The notes under the pieces were generated by a model that saw nothing but the letters and a program-made list of their open reading frames with translations, had not been told where the DNA came from and did not search any database. A stretch of 40,681 nt of DNA from IMG/VR virus record IMGVR_UViG_3300043100_000037, positions 1 through 40,681 of that record. One strand, written 5' to 3'. This DNA comes from a virus. Of the stretch, positions 1 through 7,660 are shown piece after piece. The translations under genes were made by a program, and so were the position numbers. Numbering within the stretch: position 1 is the first letter of the stretch; every line of letters begins with the position of its first letter.

Positions 1-142
1 AGCCGCGGCGGGCACGGACGGAACCCTGCACAACAGCGGGGCTCTGGTGTTCAACGGACCGGCGACGGCATTTCAGGCATTCGATCCCACGGGCAGCTGC
101 ACCCGCGCGAATGTTTTGTATCTGCCGTGGATCAACCCGAAG
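1..142. repeat. Left copy of 142-bp terminal repeat
   Basis: These bases recur at 40540-40681 with two mismatches, at positions 4 and 16. The reading frame that begins at 40253 continues in phase here, so the two ends join into a circle of about 40,539 bp. Most likely this is the overlap left when a circularly permuted or circular genome was assembled. A genuine short direct terminal repeat is possible but less likely for a P22-like headful packager. Confidence 0.9.
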
Positions 143-697
143 TCGGGAAACTTCTCCGATTGCTTGGGGGGTCAATGGGTGACCGGCGATAGCTGGCCGC
201 TCCAGGTGACGGCGTTCCGTGTGCTCGCCCCGAACTCCGGGGGCACGGCTTACACCGCGCTCAACACCAACGGCACCACGCTCGCCGCAACCACCATGTA
301 CTGTTCGGAAATCGATCTTCCCTACAACAAGTATTTGACGGGGATCGGCGTGATGAACGGTACGACCGTCGGCACCGACAACCACCTGGTCGCGCTTTAC
401 GACGCGAGCGGGAACTTGCTCGCGAACAGTGCCGTGGCTGGAGTTTTGGCGGCCAACGCCTCCACCTACCAGAACATTGCGTTCACCAAAACGTTTTTCG
501 CGGTGGGACCGGCGCAGTATTTCGGCTGCGTGCAGACCAACGGCACCACGGCGACGATACGAATGCTCGTCACGGGAACCCAGGACACCTATTTGACCAA
601 GGGTGTCACCGGGCAAACCTTTGGGACGATTCCGGCCACCATCACGGTTCCGACCACGTTCACGACAGCGGTCGGTCCGTACCTGTTGCTGTACTAG
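2..697 (+). CDS. C-terminal part of the secreted protein that starts at 40253
   Basis: The frame is open from the window edge and is the continuation of the gene starting at 40253; joined across the circle the product is 327 residues. This portion has no recognised family. It is rich in Gly, Ala, Thr and Asn, looks beta-rich, and has a few cysteines. Its place directly downstream of the coat gene suggests a head-associated or decoration protein, which is inference. The N-terminal half (see 40253) carries a hydrophobic export-like segment, which is odd for a capsid protein. A strong hairpin follows the stop codon. Confidence 0.8.
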   Translation, partial: AAAGTDGTLHNSGALVFNGPATAFQAFDPTGSCTRANVLYLPWINPKSGNFSDCLGGQWVTGDSWPLQVTAFRVLAPNSGGTAYTALNTNGTTLAATTMYCSEIDLPYNKYLTGIGVMNGTTVGTDNHLVALYDASGNLLANSAVAGVLAANASTYQNIAFTKTFFAVGPAQYFGCVQTNGTTATIRMLVTGTQDTYLTKGVTGQTFGTIPATITVPTTFTTAVGPYLLLY

Positions 698-721
698 CTT
701 CTCCCTCGAACCCCGCACTGA

Positions 722-758
722 CCGGGGGTGGTCCCAAAGCCGCCCCCGGATTTCTTCC
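722..758 (+). terminator. Probable intrinsic terminator after the secreted protein
   Basis: Arms CCGGGGGTGG (722-731) and CCGCCCCCGG (740-749) pair over 10 bp with one G-U wobble and an 8-base loop. They are followed by ATTTCTTCC, a weak T-rich tail. It sits 25 bases after the stop codon at 697 and could end or attenuate the coat transcript before the next genes. Confidence 0.6.
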
Positions 759-774
759 GCAAAGGAATCCGTTC

Positions 775-1191
775 ATGGAAAACAAATTCTATGTAAAGCC
801 CTTCGGTGGCTCTGAGCACGATCCCGAGGAAAAGATCACCTTCCTCACGCCCGTACCCAAAATCATCTCGAAGTCCGACGCCGTAAATCTCTGCGCCAAC
901 ATCGTGGTTTTACTCAGCTCCGAAGATCGCAATCGAATCGGCAAGCTGGTCTCGGGTGAAGAGAAAGAACCGTCTTCGACCGAGTTCCCCAAGATGCTCT
1001 ACGACCACAAGCGCAACAAGGAAATCACCGTCGCCAACGCCGCGGAGGAAAAATCAGCGCGCGCAGCCGGTGCGACCGAGAAGCCACTCGCAAAGTACGA
1101 CCACGGCGCTGCCCAACGGGCTGAGGAAGCCGCTTCCTCCGTACCCGACGCAACTGGTGATGCCGCGGCTGCCCCTGTCTCCCGGGCCTAA
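775..1191 (+). CDS. Hypothetical small acidic protein, paralogue of the next gene
   Basis: The product is 138 residues, starting at ATG 775 behind AAAGGAA at 761-767. It is not recognised by function. Residues around 66-90 hold a motif, FPKMLYDHKRN then ITV, that matches FPKTVYHHKTG then LTV in the next gene, so the two share a small domain. The C-terminal third is low-complexity and rich in Ala and Glu. It lies between the coat-region secreted protein and the gp4-like tail factor, so a role in head or neck assembly is possible but unproven. Confidence 0.75.
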   Translation: MENKFYVKPFGGSEHDPEEKITFLTPVPKIISKSDAVNLCANIVVLLSSEDRNRIGKLVSGEEKEPSSTEFPKMLYDHKRNKEITVANAAEEKSARAAGATEKPLAKYDHGAAQRAEEAASSVPDATGDAAAAPVSRA

Positions 1192-1196
1192 CCGCC

Positions 1197-1613
1197 GTGC
1201 CTGTCAATGAAGCCTCCCAGAAGCTCAAGCCCCGCCTGCGCGACCGTTTGGGCTTCTGGGACATGGACAACCAACAAATCAAAGAGGCGCTGAAACAAGC
1301 GCCACCGGAGCAATTTATGGACTCGACACTTCAGCCCGCGGCCATCGTCGACATCAACAACCCGAAGATCCCGCGAGCCCCGTACCAGGAATTTCCCAAA
1401 ACCGTCTACCACCACAAAACCGGCCACGTGCTCACCGTGAAAGACGAGGACGAGCTGAAGGCCCAGAAGAAGCGCGGGTTTAAGACCGAGCCCTCACCCA
1501 ACCACGACTACTCGCAGATCCAGCACGGGCGGGCCGCGCTCAAAGCGAAAGATCCGGACGCATTGCCGGAGCCGGACGAAGATTTCAACGAAGAAGAAGA
1601 CGAACAGGCCTAA
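1197..1613 (+). CDS. Hypothetical protein with shared FPK-x-x-Y-x-H motif
   Basis: The product is 138 residues with a GTG start 5 bases after the preceding stop. No clear ribosome-binding site is visible, so translation is probably coupled. ATG at 1263 is an in-frame alternative. Residues about 65-92 contain FPKTVYHHKTGHVLTV, homologous to the preceding protein. The C-terminus is strongly acidic and ends in a run of Glu and Asp. The function is unknown. The next gene starts 4 bases downstream, consistent with one structural operon. Confidence 0.75.
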   Translation: MPVNEASQKLKPRLRDRLGFWDMDNQQIKEALKQAPPEQFMDSTLQPAAIVDINNPKIPRAPYQEFPKTVYHHKTGHVLTVKDEDELKAQKKRGFKTEPSPNHDYSQIQHGRAALKAKDPDALPEPDEDFNEEEDEQA

Positions 1614-1617
1614 CTGA

Positions 1618-2370
1618 GTGGGGTACACCGCAGGCCAAATCATCACTTCTGCGTTGCTTGAGATCAACGCGATCGCCGCCGGGGATATTGCCTCGGCGGA
1701 CGATTCCGCGATCGGTTTGCAGAAGTTCAACGACCTGCTCGATGAGTGGGCGGCGCGTAAGGTCTACGCCTGGACCACCGAGTTTGGTTTGTTCACGCTT
1801 CAGGCCGGGCTTTCGCCGCACCTGATCGGGCCGACCGGAACGGCAACCTTCGTGCAGACGCAGGTTCCGGTAAAGATCGTCTCGGCCGCGTTCATTTTGA
1901 ACGAGTCGAGCGGCATCGTGGACGCTCCCATCATCCGCATTCGCGATCACGCCTGGTGGGCGGCGCAGCAGGTAAAAAACCTCACCACCAATGTAGTCAC
2001 CGACCTCTACTACTCTCCCGATCAGCCCAATGGGTCACTGTTTTTCTGGCCGGTGCCGAGTGCCGGCGGACAGGTCCGGCTTGAGCAGCTGGTGGTGCTC
2101 GCGCAGCTCGCCGCCCTCGCCACTACGGTCATTCTTCCGCCGGGCTACCGCCAGGCTTTCACCCTTTCGCTCGCCGAGCGGCTTTGTCCCGCGTTTGAAA
2201 AAGAACCTTCGCCGAGCTTGATGCGATCGGCGCTCTTGGCGCGCAAAGCGATTCAGGGAAACAACGATCAATCACCACGCATTGCAACCGCCGATTACGG
2301 GATGCCACAGACGGGCGGTTCGCGCGGCCGGCGTTACGACTTCAACTGGTTGACGGGAAACCTGGGATGA
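1618..2370 (+). CDS. P22 gp4-like tail accessory factor / head completion protein
   Basis: The 250-residue product resembles the P22 gp4 family, proteins that bind the portal ring after DNA packaging, close the head and form the platform for the tail. The helical N-terminus (GQIITSALLEINAIAAG, then LNDLLDEW-like residues) and the later pattern of LPPGYRQAFTLSLAERL are typical of the family. Its place upstream of a gp10-like gene agrees with P22 order. The start is GTG 1618, 4 bases after the previous stop. The stop overlaps the next start by 4 bases. Confidence 0.85.
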   Translation: MGYTAGQIITSALLEINAIAAGDIASADDSAIGLQKFNDLLDEWAARKVYAWTTEFGLFTLQAGLSPHLIGPTGTATFVQTQVPVKIVSAAFILNESSGIVDAPIIRIRDHAWWAAQQVKNLTTNVVTDLYYSPDQPNGSLFFWPVPSAGGQVRLEQLVVLAQLAALATTVILPPGYRQAFTLSLAERLCPAFEKEPSPSLMRSALLARKAIQGNNDQSPRIATADYGMPQTGGSRGRRYDFNWLTGNLG

Positions 2371-3479
2371 AACGATTCTCGCTGATTGCGATCGCAGTTT
2401 TGTTGGCGCTGCCTGGTTTTGCCCAGACGGCTGGAACGGTGCTTCCAACGCCGATTCCCGAGCCCCAGTTCTTCGATCAGAACGGCGTGCCGCTGAACGG
2501 TGGCTTTGTTTACACCTACTCGAGTGGCACCACCACGCCTCAGGCGACCTACACCGACACCACTGGGCTTACGCAGAACGCGAATCCCGTCGTGTTGAAC
2601 TCCGGCGGCTTTCCCTCGAACGGATCGACCATCGTGGGAATTTTTCTGCTGCCCTCGGTCGCGTACACCTTCTGTGTGGCGACGTCGGCGAATGTGCAGC
2701 TCTACTGCGTCGACGGAATCGCCGGCCTCTTACCCACCTCGAGCGGCGGCGCCGTCACCCAGGTTACGGCCACGGTTCCCTTCACTTCTTCGGGCGGAAG
2801 CGCTCCCAACATCAGCGCGACGCTTACCGGCAACGGCGCGGCAGTGCAGACCTCGAACGCCACCGGGGGCACCGTCAACGGCCAGGTTTGCACTTACGAT
2901 GGCAACGGAAACACCGGCAACAGCTCGACTCTGTTGAGCGCGATCGCGCTGCTCGCAAGCCCCGCCTTCACCGGGAACCCAACGGCGCCCACCCAGGTAA
3001 ACACCGACAACAGCACCAAGCTCGCCACCACCAACTTTGCGCGCACCGCGGGGATCTTGAAGGCGACCACGCCGGTCACGGTCACCAATCCCGGAAGCAC
3101 CACCACCGGGCAAAGCATCAGCGTTCCTTCGGGTTTTGTTCCAACCGCCACCAAAGTCCACATCAGTTACGGCATCCGCCAGTCGGTCGGCTCGGTCGGT
3201 GTGAACGTGCGGGTCAACATCAACGGCACGGCCCTGAATAATTTTCCGGTTTCCGGTGTTGGCGACTCCGTGGTGGGCACGGTCGATATTGCCGTGGGAT
3301 CTGGGGGCACCGGGGGGATGTACCTGAGCACCTCCGGGCAGTCGGGTGGTTCGCAGAATCAGGTGGGTCTGTACGTCGGCACCTCACCCACTCTGACTGG
3401 CGCCTGGACTCTGAAAACAGAAGTTACGGCCGGAAACGACACCATCGTTTTCGACTATCTCTCGATCGAAGTTCACTGA
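2367..3479 (+). CDS. Tail fibre/spike protein with head-binding-like domain and signal peptide
   Basis: The product is 370 residues. Residues 1-20 form a typical Sec signal peptide (MKRFSLIAIAVLLALPGFAQ). Residues about 30-85 resemble the tailspike head-binding type (FFDQNGVPLNGGFVYTY, then TTPQATYTD and NPVVLNSGG). Around residues 195-225 there is a tail-fibre repeat motif (SPAFTGNPTAPT, then KLATTNFA). The C-terminal third is a probable beta-rich trimerisation or receptor-binding region. A cleavable export signal on a fibre protein is unusual, because virions of P22-like phages assemble in the cytoplasm. The start overlaps the gp4-like gene (ATGA). Confidence 0.85.
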   Translation: MKRFSLIAIAVLLALPGFAQTAGTVLPTPIPEPQFFDQNGVPLNGGFVYTYSSGTTTPQATYTDTTGLTQNANPVVLNSGGFPSNGSTIVGIFLLPSVAYTFCVATSANVQLYCVDGIAGLLPTSSGGAVTQVTATVPFTSSGGSAPNISATLTGNGAAVQTSNATGGTVNGQVCTYDGNGNTGNSSTLLSAIALLASPAFTGNPTAPTQVNTDNSTKLATTNFARTAGILKATTPVTVTNPGSTTTGQSISVPSGFVPTATKVHISYGIRQSVGSVGVNVRVNINGTALNNFPVSGVGDSVVGTVDIAVGSGGTGGMYLSTSGQSGGSQNQVGLYVGTSPTLTGAWTLKTEVTAGNDTIVFDYLSIEVH

Positions 3480-3488
3480 GGAGGAAGC

Positions 3489-3605
3489 GTGCTGCACTTC
3501 ATGCTGTTTTTCGTTTTACTGTTCGCCCCGCAAGCGGAGAGTCCGCGCCGCGCCCATCGTGGGGCGTGTTATCCGCAGGGCCTTGCCCACTGCCCAAATC
3601 GCTAA
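3489..3605 (+). CDS. Small hydrophobic peptide ORF, 38 residues
   Basis: A GTG at 3489 follows GGAGG at 3480-3484 with a 4-base gap and reads 38 codons to TAA at 3603. The N-terminus is hydrophobic (MLHFMLFFVLLFAPQAES), followed by a basic segment with two cysteines. It fills the 129-base gap between the fibre and gp10-like genes and stops 3 bases before the latter. It could be a small membrane or exported peptide, or only a leader that couples translation of the next gene. No homologue is recognised. Confidence 0.45.
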   Translation: MLHFMLFFVLLFAPQAESPRRAHRGACYPQGLAHCPNR

Positions 3606-3608
3606 TCT

Positions 3609-5117
3609 ATGTCCCGTTTCGGTTTTGTCGGTCCCAGCTACCTGAGCACCTCGCCCATCGCGGACGCGGAGGAGTGCATCAACTTCTACCCGGAAGCGAT
3701 CGAAGGCCAGGGGAAGACTGCGTATGCGCTTTACCCGACGCCTGGGCTGAAGCCGGTCTCGAAATTAGTGAACGAGACCGCCATCTGGGGACAGAAGTGG
3801 GTGCCCGCGGCGGGAAGATATTTTGCCGGGGGTTCGCATCTCTACGAACTGGACCAGAATTTCACGATCACCGACCGCGGCGCACTCACCGCACCCACTG
3901 GGCCGATTACCATCATCTGCAACCAGACTCAGCTCCTGATCCTCTCCGCGGGCTTGTTGTGGGTGTTCACGCTCGCGACCAACACCTTGGCCGCGGTGGT
4001 GAGTCCGCCGTTTCCCGCAGTAGCTGCGATCGGTTTCAGTGACGGCTTCGCAGTCGCCGTGCAAAGCTCGCCGGCGGACATCGCGCTTTCTTCGATCGGA
4101 GATTTCTCCACCTGGAACGCGATCAATACCTCGTCGATTTCGCTCTTTCCCGACAACATCGTTTCGATGGTGGTCGACCACCGCGAGCTGGTGCTCTTCG
4201 GCAACACCAAAAGCGTGGTCTACGCCAACGCCGGCGCCGCCATTTTTCCCTTTCAGCCGGTGCCGGGGGCTTTCATCGAACAGGGTGCGGATTCACTCTC
4301 CGGGCAGGTCCAGCTCGACAACTCCGTCATGTGGACGTCGTTCGATGAGCGCGGCCACCTGGTCGCCTACCGATCGCAGGGCTATGTGGGACAGAGGATC
4401 TCGAACCACGCCGTCGAACAGCAGTGGCAAAGCTATGCGACGACGTCAGATCTGATCTCCTACAGCTTGCAGATGAACGGCCACCCCTGGTGGCACCTCT
4501 ACTTCCCCACCGCCGGCGTCTCCTGGCGTTACGACGTCGCGACCGGAATGTGGCATAAGGCTCTGGGCTGGCTGAATGGCGCCTACACCGCCCACAACAC
4601 GCAAAACCATGCCTTCGCCTTCGGCAAGCACCTGATGGGCGACTGGGCTTCAGGAACCATCTACCAGATGGCGATGCCGAGCTACAACGGCGCGTCGTGG
4701 GATTTTTGCAGCGATGGCGCGAATCCCATCCGCCGGCTGCGCCAGAGCCCTTACGTGCAGACCGAGGGTGTGCGCGTCTACCACAACCGGTTGCAATTCG
4801 ATCTGGAAACCGGCCTCGGCCCGATCCCGCCGCTCCGAGACGCAATGGGCAACCCGCGCGATCCCCAGATGATGGTTTCCTGGTCGAACGATGGCGCGAA
4901 AACTTTTTGTCCGAACAAAATCCTGAATTGCGGCCAGGGCGGCAACTACTCAAAGCGCGTCTTCCTCAACCGCCTGGGAAGCACTTTGCATGGACGGGTG
5001 TACCGCGCGGTGATGACGGATCCGATCCCGTGGCGGTTTGCTGACGCCTGGCTCGACGCGGATCCGGGATTCAAACCAACACAGCGACTGGCCGACCAGT
5101 TGAGGGCGAGAGCCTAA
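3609..5117 (+). CDS. P22 gp10-like tail hub / packaged-DNA stabilisation protein
   Basis: The 502-residue product matches the P22 gp10 family (packaged DNA stabilisation; P22 gp10 is about 470 residues), which forms the hexameric tail hub below gp4. Family hallmarks are the N-terminus with INFYPEAIE and PTPGL, and the C-terminal MMVSWSNDGAKTF, NYSKRVFLNRLG and FRIAV-like YRAVMTDPIPW. The start is ATG 3609, 3 bases after the small upstream ORF. The next gene starts immediately after the stop. Confidence 0.9.
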   Translation: MSRFGFVGPSYLSTSPIADAEECINFYPEAIEGQGKTAYALYPTPGLKPVSKLVNETAIWGQKWVPAAGRYFAGGSHLYELDQNFTITDRGALTAPTGPITIICNQTQLLILSAGLLWVFTLATNTLAAVVSPPFPAVAAIGFSDGFAVAVQSSPADIALSSIGDFSTWNAINTSSISLFPDNIVSMVVDHRELVLFGNTKSVVYANAGAAIFPFQPVPGAFIEQGADSLSGQVQLDNSVMWTSFDERGHLVAYRSQGYVGQRISNHAVEQQWQSYATTSDLISYSLQMNGHPWWHLYFPTAGVSWRYDVATGMWHKALGWLNGAYTAHNTQNHAFAFGKHLMGDWASGTIYQMAMPSYNGASWDFCSDGANPIRRLRQSPYVQTEGVRVYHNRLQFDLETGLGPIPPLRDAMGNPRDPQMMVSWSNDGAKTFCPNKILNCGQGGNYSKRVFLNRLGSTLHGRVYRAVMTDPIPWRFADAWLDADPGFKPTQRLADQLRARA

Positions 5118-5489
5118 ATGCCCGTCACTGCCATCACGATTAAGCCGCCGTCGCAGGTGCAGCGGCCGATTGTGGATAAGGCCGGGATCATGCTGCGTGA
5201 GTTTGTGACTTACCTGCTCTCACTCACCAACACTTTTCAGCTTTTCACCGCCGACACCACCGCCGGCAACTTCACGCAACCGTTGCCACTCGCGGCCAGC
5301 TTACCCAACCAGGAGGTGTTCGCCATCAAGATTTCAGCCGACGGCAACACCTTCTCACTCTCTGCGCAAGGCTCAGACAAGATCAACAAACAGGGCGCGT
5401 GGGGAGCTTCTGCGTTGGCGGTGGGCACAGCGCAGGGCGCAGCGGCGAGACTGAAGAGTGACGGGAACTCGAACTGGTACGTGATATGA
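5118..5489 (+). CDS. Hypothetical tail-associated protein (gp26 position)
   Basis: The 123-residue product is unrecognised. It sits where P22 encodes the tail needle gp26 but is about half that length and lacks an evident long coiled coil. The C-terminal half is beta-rich and ends in SDGNSNWYVI, a pattern seen at the end of small fibre or tail-tip domains. ATG 5118 abuts the stop of the gp10-like gene, and its own stop overlaps the next start (ATGA at 5486). A minor tail or plug protein is the most reasonable guess. Confidence 0.7.
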   Translation: MPVTAITIKPPSQVQRPIVDKAGIMLREFVTYLLSLTNTFQLFTADTTAGNFTQPLPLAASLPNQEVFAIKISADGNTFSLSAQGSDKINKQGAWGASALAVGTAQGAAARLKSDGNSNWYVI

Positions 5490-5746
5490 CCTCAGAAGAA
5501 CAGATCCTAGAAATGTTGCGCGACTACGCTGGCGGCGAGGCGCTAACTCCGGATACCAGGCTCGACTCCCTGGCTCTTGATTCGCTCGAATTCCTCGACA
5601 TCCTACAGCAGGTCGAGGACCGCTTCAGCTTCACCATCGACAAACAAGTTGTTCCCCACATCAACACCATCCGTGATTTGTGCCAGCTCGCGCTCAGTGC
5701 CGACGGCCAGTTTCACCCGGTCTATGAATCTCGTCTATCAAGTTGA
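5486..5746 (+). CDS. Acyl carrier protein
   Basis: The 86-residue product has the length and layout of a discrete acyl carrier protein. Helix I is at about 3-16, then a loop, the DSL phosphopantetheine site at Asp32-Ser33-Leu34 (LALDSLEFLDILQQVEDRF), an acidic helix II, and a last helix near 58-70. Such proteins carry acyl chains on 4'-phosphopantetheine at the serine after modification by a host phosphopantetheinyl transferase. It is translationally coupled on both sides: ATGA overlap with the preceding gene and a 23-base overlap with the GNAT gene downstream. An acyl carrier protein inside a phage tail operon is very unusual. The residues after about 72 are an extra tail. Confidence 0.88.
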   Translation: MTSEEQILEMLRDYAGGEALTPDTRLDSLALDSLEFLDILQQVEDRFSFTIDKQVVPHINTIRDLCQLALSADGQFHPVYESRLSS

Positions 5747-6185
5747 GCCGCTGAGCGCCCTCGAACGCGACATCTGGCCGCTGCTTCCGCTGCACTGGGA
5801 AGAACTGGCGCTCGATAAATCGCAGATGAAGGTGGACGTGTTCGTCTCCCGCTACAAGGAGTTCGAGCAGAATGGAAACCTGCACATCGTCACCATCCGC
5901 GAAGAAGGCCGACTGGTGGGCTACTTCATTTTGATGCTGGGCGAACATCTGCACTATCACAACGCCGGCCGCATGGCCTATACCGACGTCTACTTCATCC
6001 ACCCGGAATTCCGCAGGGGGGGCGCCGGCGTGAAGCTCTTCACTGAAGTGGAACGTACCTTGCGCGATCGCGGCGTGGTAAAGGCCTATTTCACCTGCAA
6101 GGTTCACCAGGATCACTCCGCGATCTTCGAGAAGTTGGGCTGGAACTGGACCGACAAAGTCTTCACGAAAGTGTTTTCCAACTAA
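5724..6185 (+). CDS. GNAT-family acyltransferase partnered with the acyl carrier protein
   Basis: The 153-residue product has the GNAT fold signature. The beta-strand TDVYFIHPEFRRGGAGVKLF contains the R-x-x-G-x-G cofactor loop (RRGGAG), and FEKLGWNW near the C-terminus matches motif B. GNATs usually acetylate amines from acetyl-CoA, but some (FeeM/LuxI-like and HlyC-like acyltransferases) take acyl chains from acyl-ACP. The overlapping acyl carrier gene makes that donor plausible here; this is inference. The start is set at ATG 5724, which leaves a 23-base overlap. Its position between tail and ejection genes suggests a virion or host-envelope substrate. Confidence 0.85.
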   Translation: MNLVYQVEPLSALERDIWPLLPLHWEELALDKSQMKVDVFVSRYKEFEQNGNLHIVTIREEGRLVGYFILMLGEHLHYHNAGRMAYTDVYFIHPEFRRGGAGVKLFTEVERTLRDRGVVKAYFTCKVHQDHSAIFEKLGWNWTDKVFTKVFSN

Positions 6186-6190
6186 CCGCC

Positions 6191-7660
6191 ATGTCACTGG
6201 GAATCGGAACCGCGCTAGGAATTGGAGCTGGTGTCAGCGGAGCCGCGAGTATCGGCGCAGCGGCGATCGGGTCGAGTGCAGCCGGGGCCGCCGCCAATAC
6301 GCAAGCGGGCGCAGCCGAAATCGGGGCGCAGGACCAGCTCCAGCTTGGCGAAGAAAATCTCGGACTGCAATCCCAGATTTTCAACACCGAGCAGTCGAAC
6401 GAGAAGCCGTTCCTCGAGGCCGGCCAGAACGCGATCACGCGCATCAACTCGCTGATGGGCCAGAACCCGCTTTCCTCGGCCCCCGCCGCGAGCACTCCAC
6501 CGATTTCCCCGCCCAGCCTCTCCGGGGTTTCAACGACCATCCCAGGAGCGCCTTCGGTCGCGCCGATCGCCCGCGCCAGGGGTGGCCCGGTGGTTCCCTT
6601 CTACATGCAGGCAGCCACCCGCTACAAAGTCGGGGAAAAAGGCCCGGAAGAACTCGACATGTACCCGAACGGAACCGGGGTGGTCATTCCCCACGATCAA
6701 CTCCTCAAGCGCGGCCGCTACGCCAGCCTGATCCCGCGCGCGATGGGTGGCCCGGTAGGCAGCGAGAGTCCAGCTCCACAGCAACCGTGGAACCAGCCAG
6801 GATGGGGAGCGCCGGCACCAGTCACGGGGCCGATCTCGGGTGGCCCGAGCACGCTGCCGCCGAATCTTTACGGCAAAACTGATCCCGGAGGACCGCCGGT
6901 TGGCACGCAACCCAACCAGCCGCTTCCTGCGCCGGCGAATGGCAGCGCACCTGGTGCACCTCCTGGCGCGTCTATGGGGAATCCCTGGGGCAGCGATCCG
7001 AACGCGACCGCCGATCAAAACAATCCCCTGGTCTCGGGCGGTTCTGCCACGCCCACGCAGAACGTTCCCTTCTCTGCCTGGACGCAGCAATTCACTGCAC
7101 CGACGGCCGCGCAAGCCGCCGCCACTCCTGGCTACCAGTTCGCCTTACAGCAAGGCGAGAACGCGATTACCGACAACGCCTCCGCTCTCGGCACCACCGG
7201 AAGCGGGGCGACGGGTGCGGCTCTCGATCAGTACGCGAACAACATGGCGTCGACGAACTATCAGCAGGTCTACAACAACGCCCTGCAGCAGTATGACCAG
7301 AATTACAACATTTTCTCGAACAACCAGGCGAACCAGTGGAACCGCCTAGCTTCAACGGCTGGCATCGGGCAGACCAGCGCGGGGCAGCTCACTTCCGCCG
7401 GCGGAAATTTTGGAAACACTTCGAGCACCGCACTGATGAACGCCGGAAATTCGATCAACAACAGTTTGAACAATGAAGGCGCGGCGCTCGGATCGGGCTA
7501 CGTGGGCTCGGCGAATGCGTGGGGTGGGGCGCTTGGAAACATCGGAAATTCGGCGATGATGCCGCTCTACATGCAGATGCTCAACCAGCAAGGAATTCCG
7601 GGCGCTCCTGCGACGACCGGCGACCCCAGCGTTGATTTCCCCGGATACGGTACATACTAA
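6191..7660 (+). CDS. DNA ejection / internal virion protein with GEKGPE motif
   Basis: The 489-residue product occupies the P22 gp7 position. Residues 1-35 are an Ala/Gly-rich hydrophobic segment that could insert into a membrane. Around residues 140-170 there is a tape-measure-like motif (YKVGEKGPEELDMYPNG then VVIPHDQL). The middle is Pro/Gly-rich and disordered. The C-terminal half is Asn/Gln/Ala-rich (QQYDQNYNIFSNNQANQWN, then AGIGQTSAGQLT), a pattern common in podovirus ejection proteins. It probably leaves the capsid with the DNA to help it cross the envelope. Its TAA overlaps the next ATG (TAATG). Confidence 0.75.
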   Translation: MSLGIGTALGIGAGVSGAASIGAAAIGSSAAGAAANTQAGAAEIGAQDQLQLGEENLGLQSQIFNTEQSNEKPFLEAGQNAITRINSLMGQNPLSSAPAASTPPISPPSLSGVSTTIPGAPSVAPIARARGGPVVPFYMQAATRYKVGEKGPEELDMYPNGTGVVIPHDQLLKRGRYASLIPRAMGGPVGSESPAPQQPWNQPGWGAPAPVTGPISGGPSTLPPNLYGKTDPGGPPVGTQPNQPLPAPANGSAPGAPPGASMGNPWGSDPNATADQNNPLVSGGSATPTQNVPFSAWTQQFTAPTAAQAAATPGYQFALQQGENAITDNASALGTTGSGATGAALDQYANNMASTNYQQVYNNALQQYDQNYNIFSNNQANQWNRLASTAGIGQTSAGQLTSAGGNFGNTSSTALMNAGNSINNSLNNEGAALGSGYVGSANAWGGALGNIGNSAMMPLYMQMLNQQGIPGAPATTGDPSVDFPGYGTY

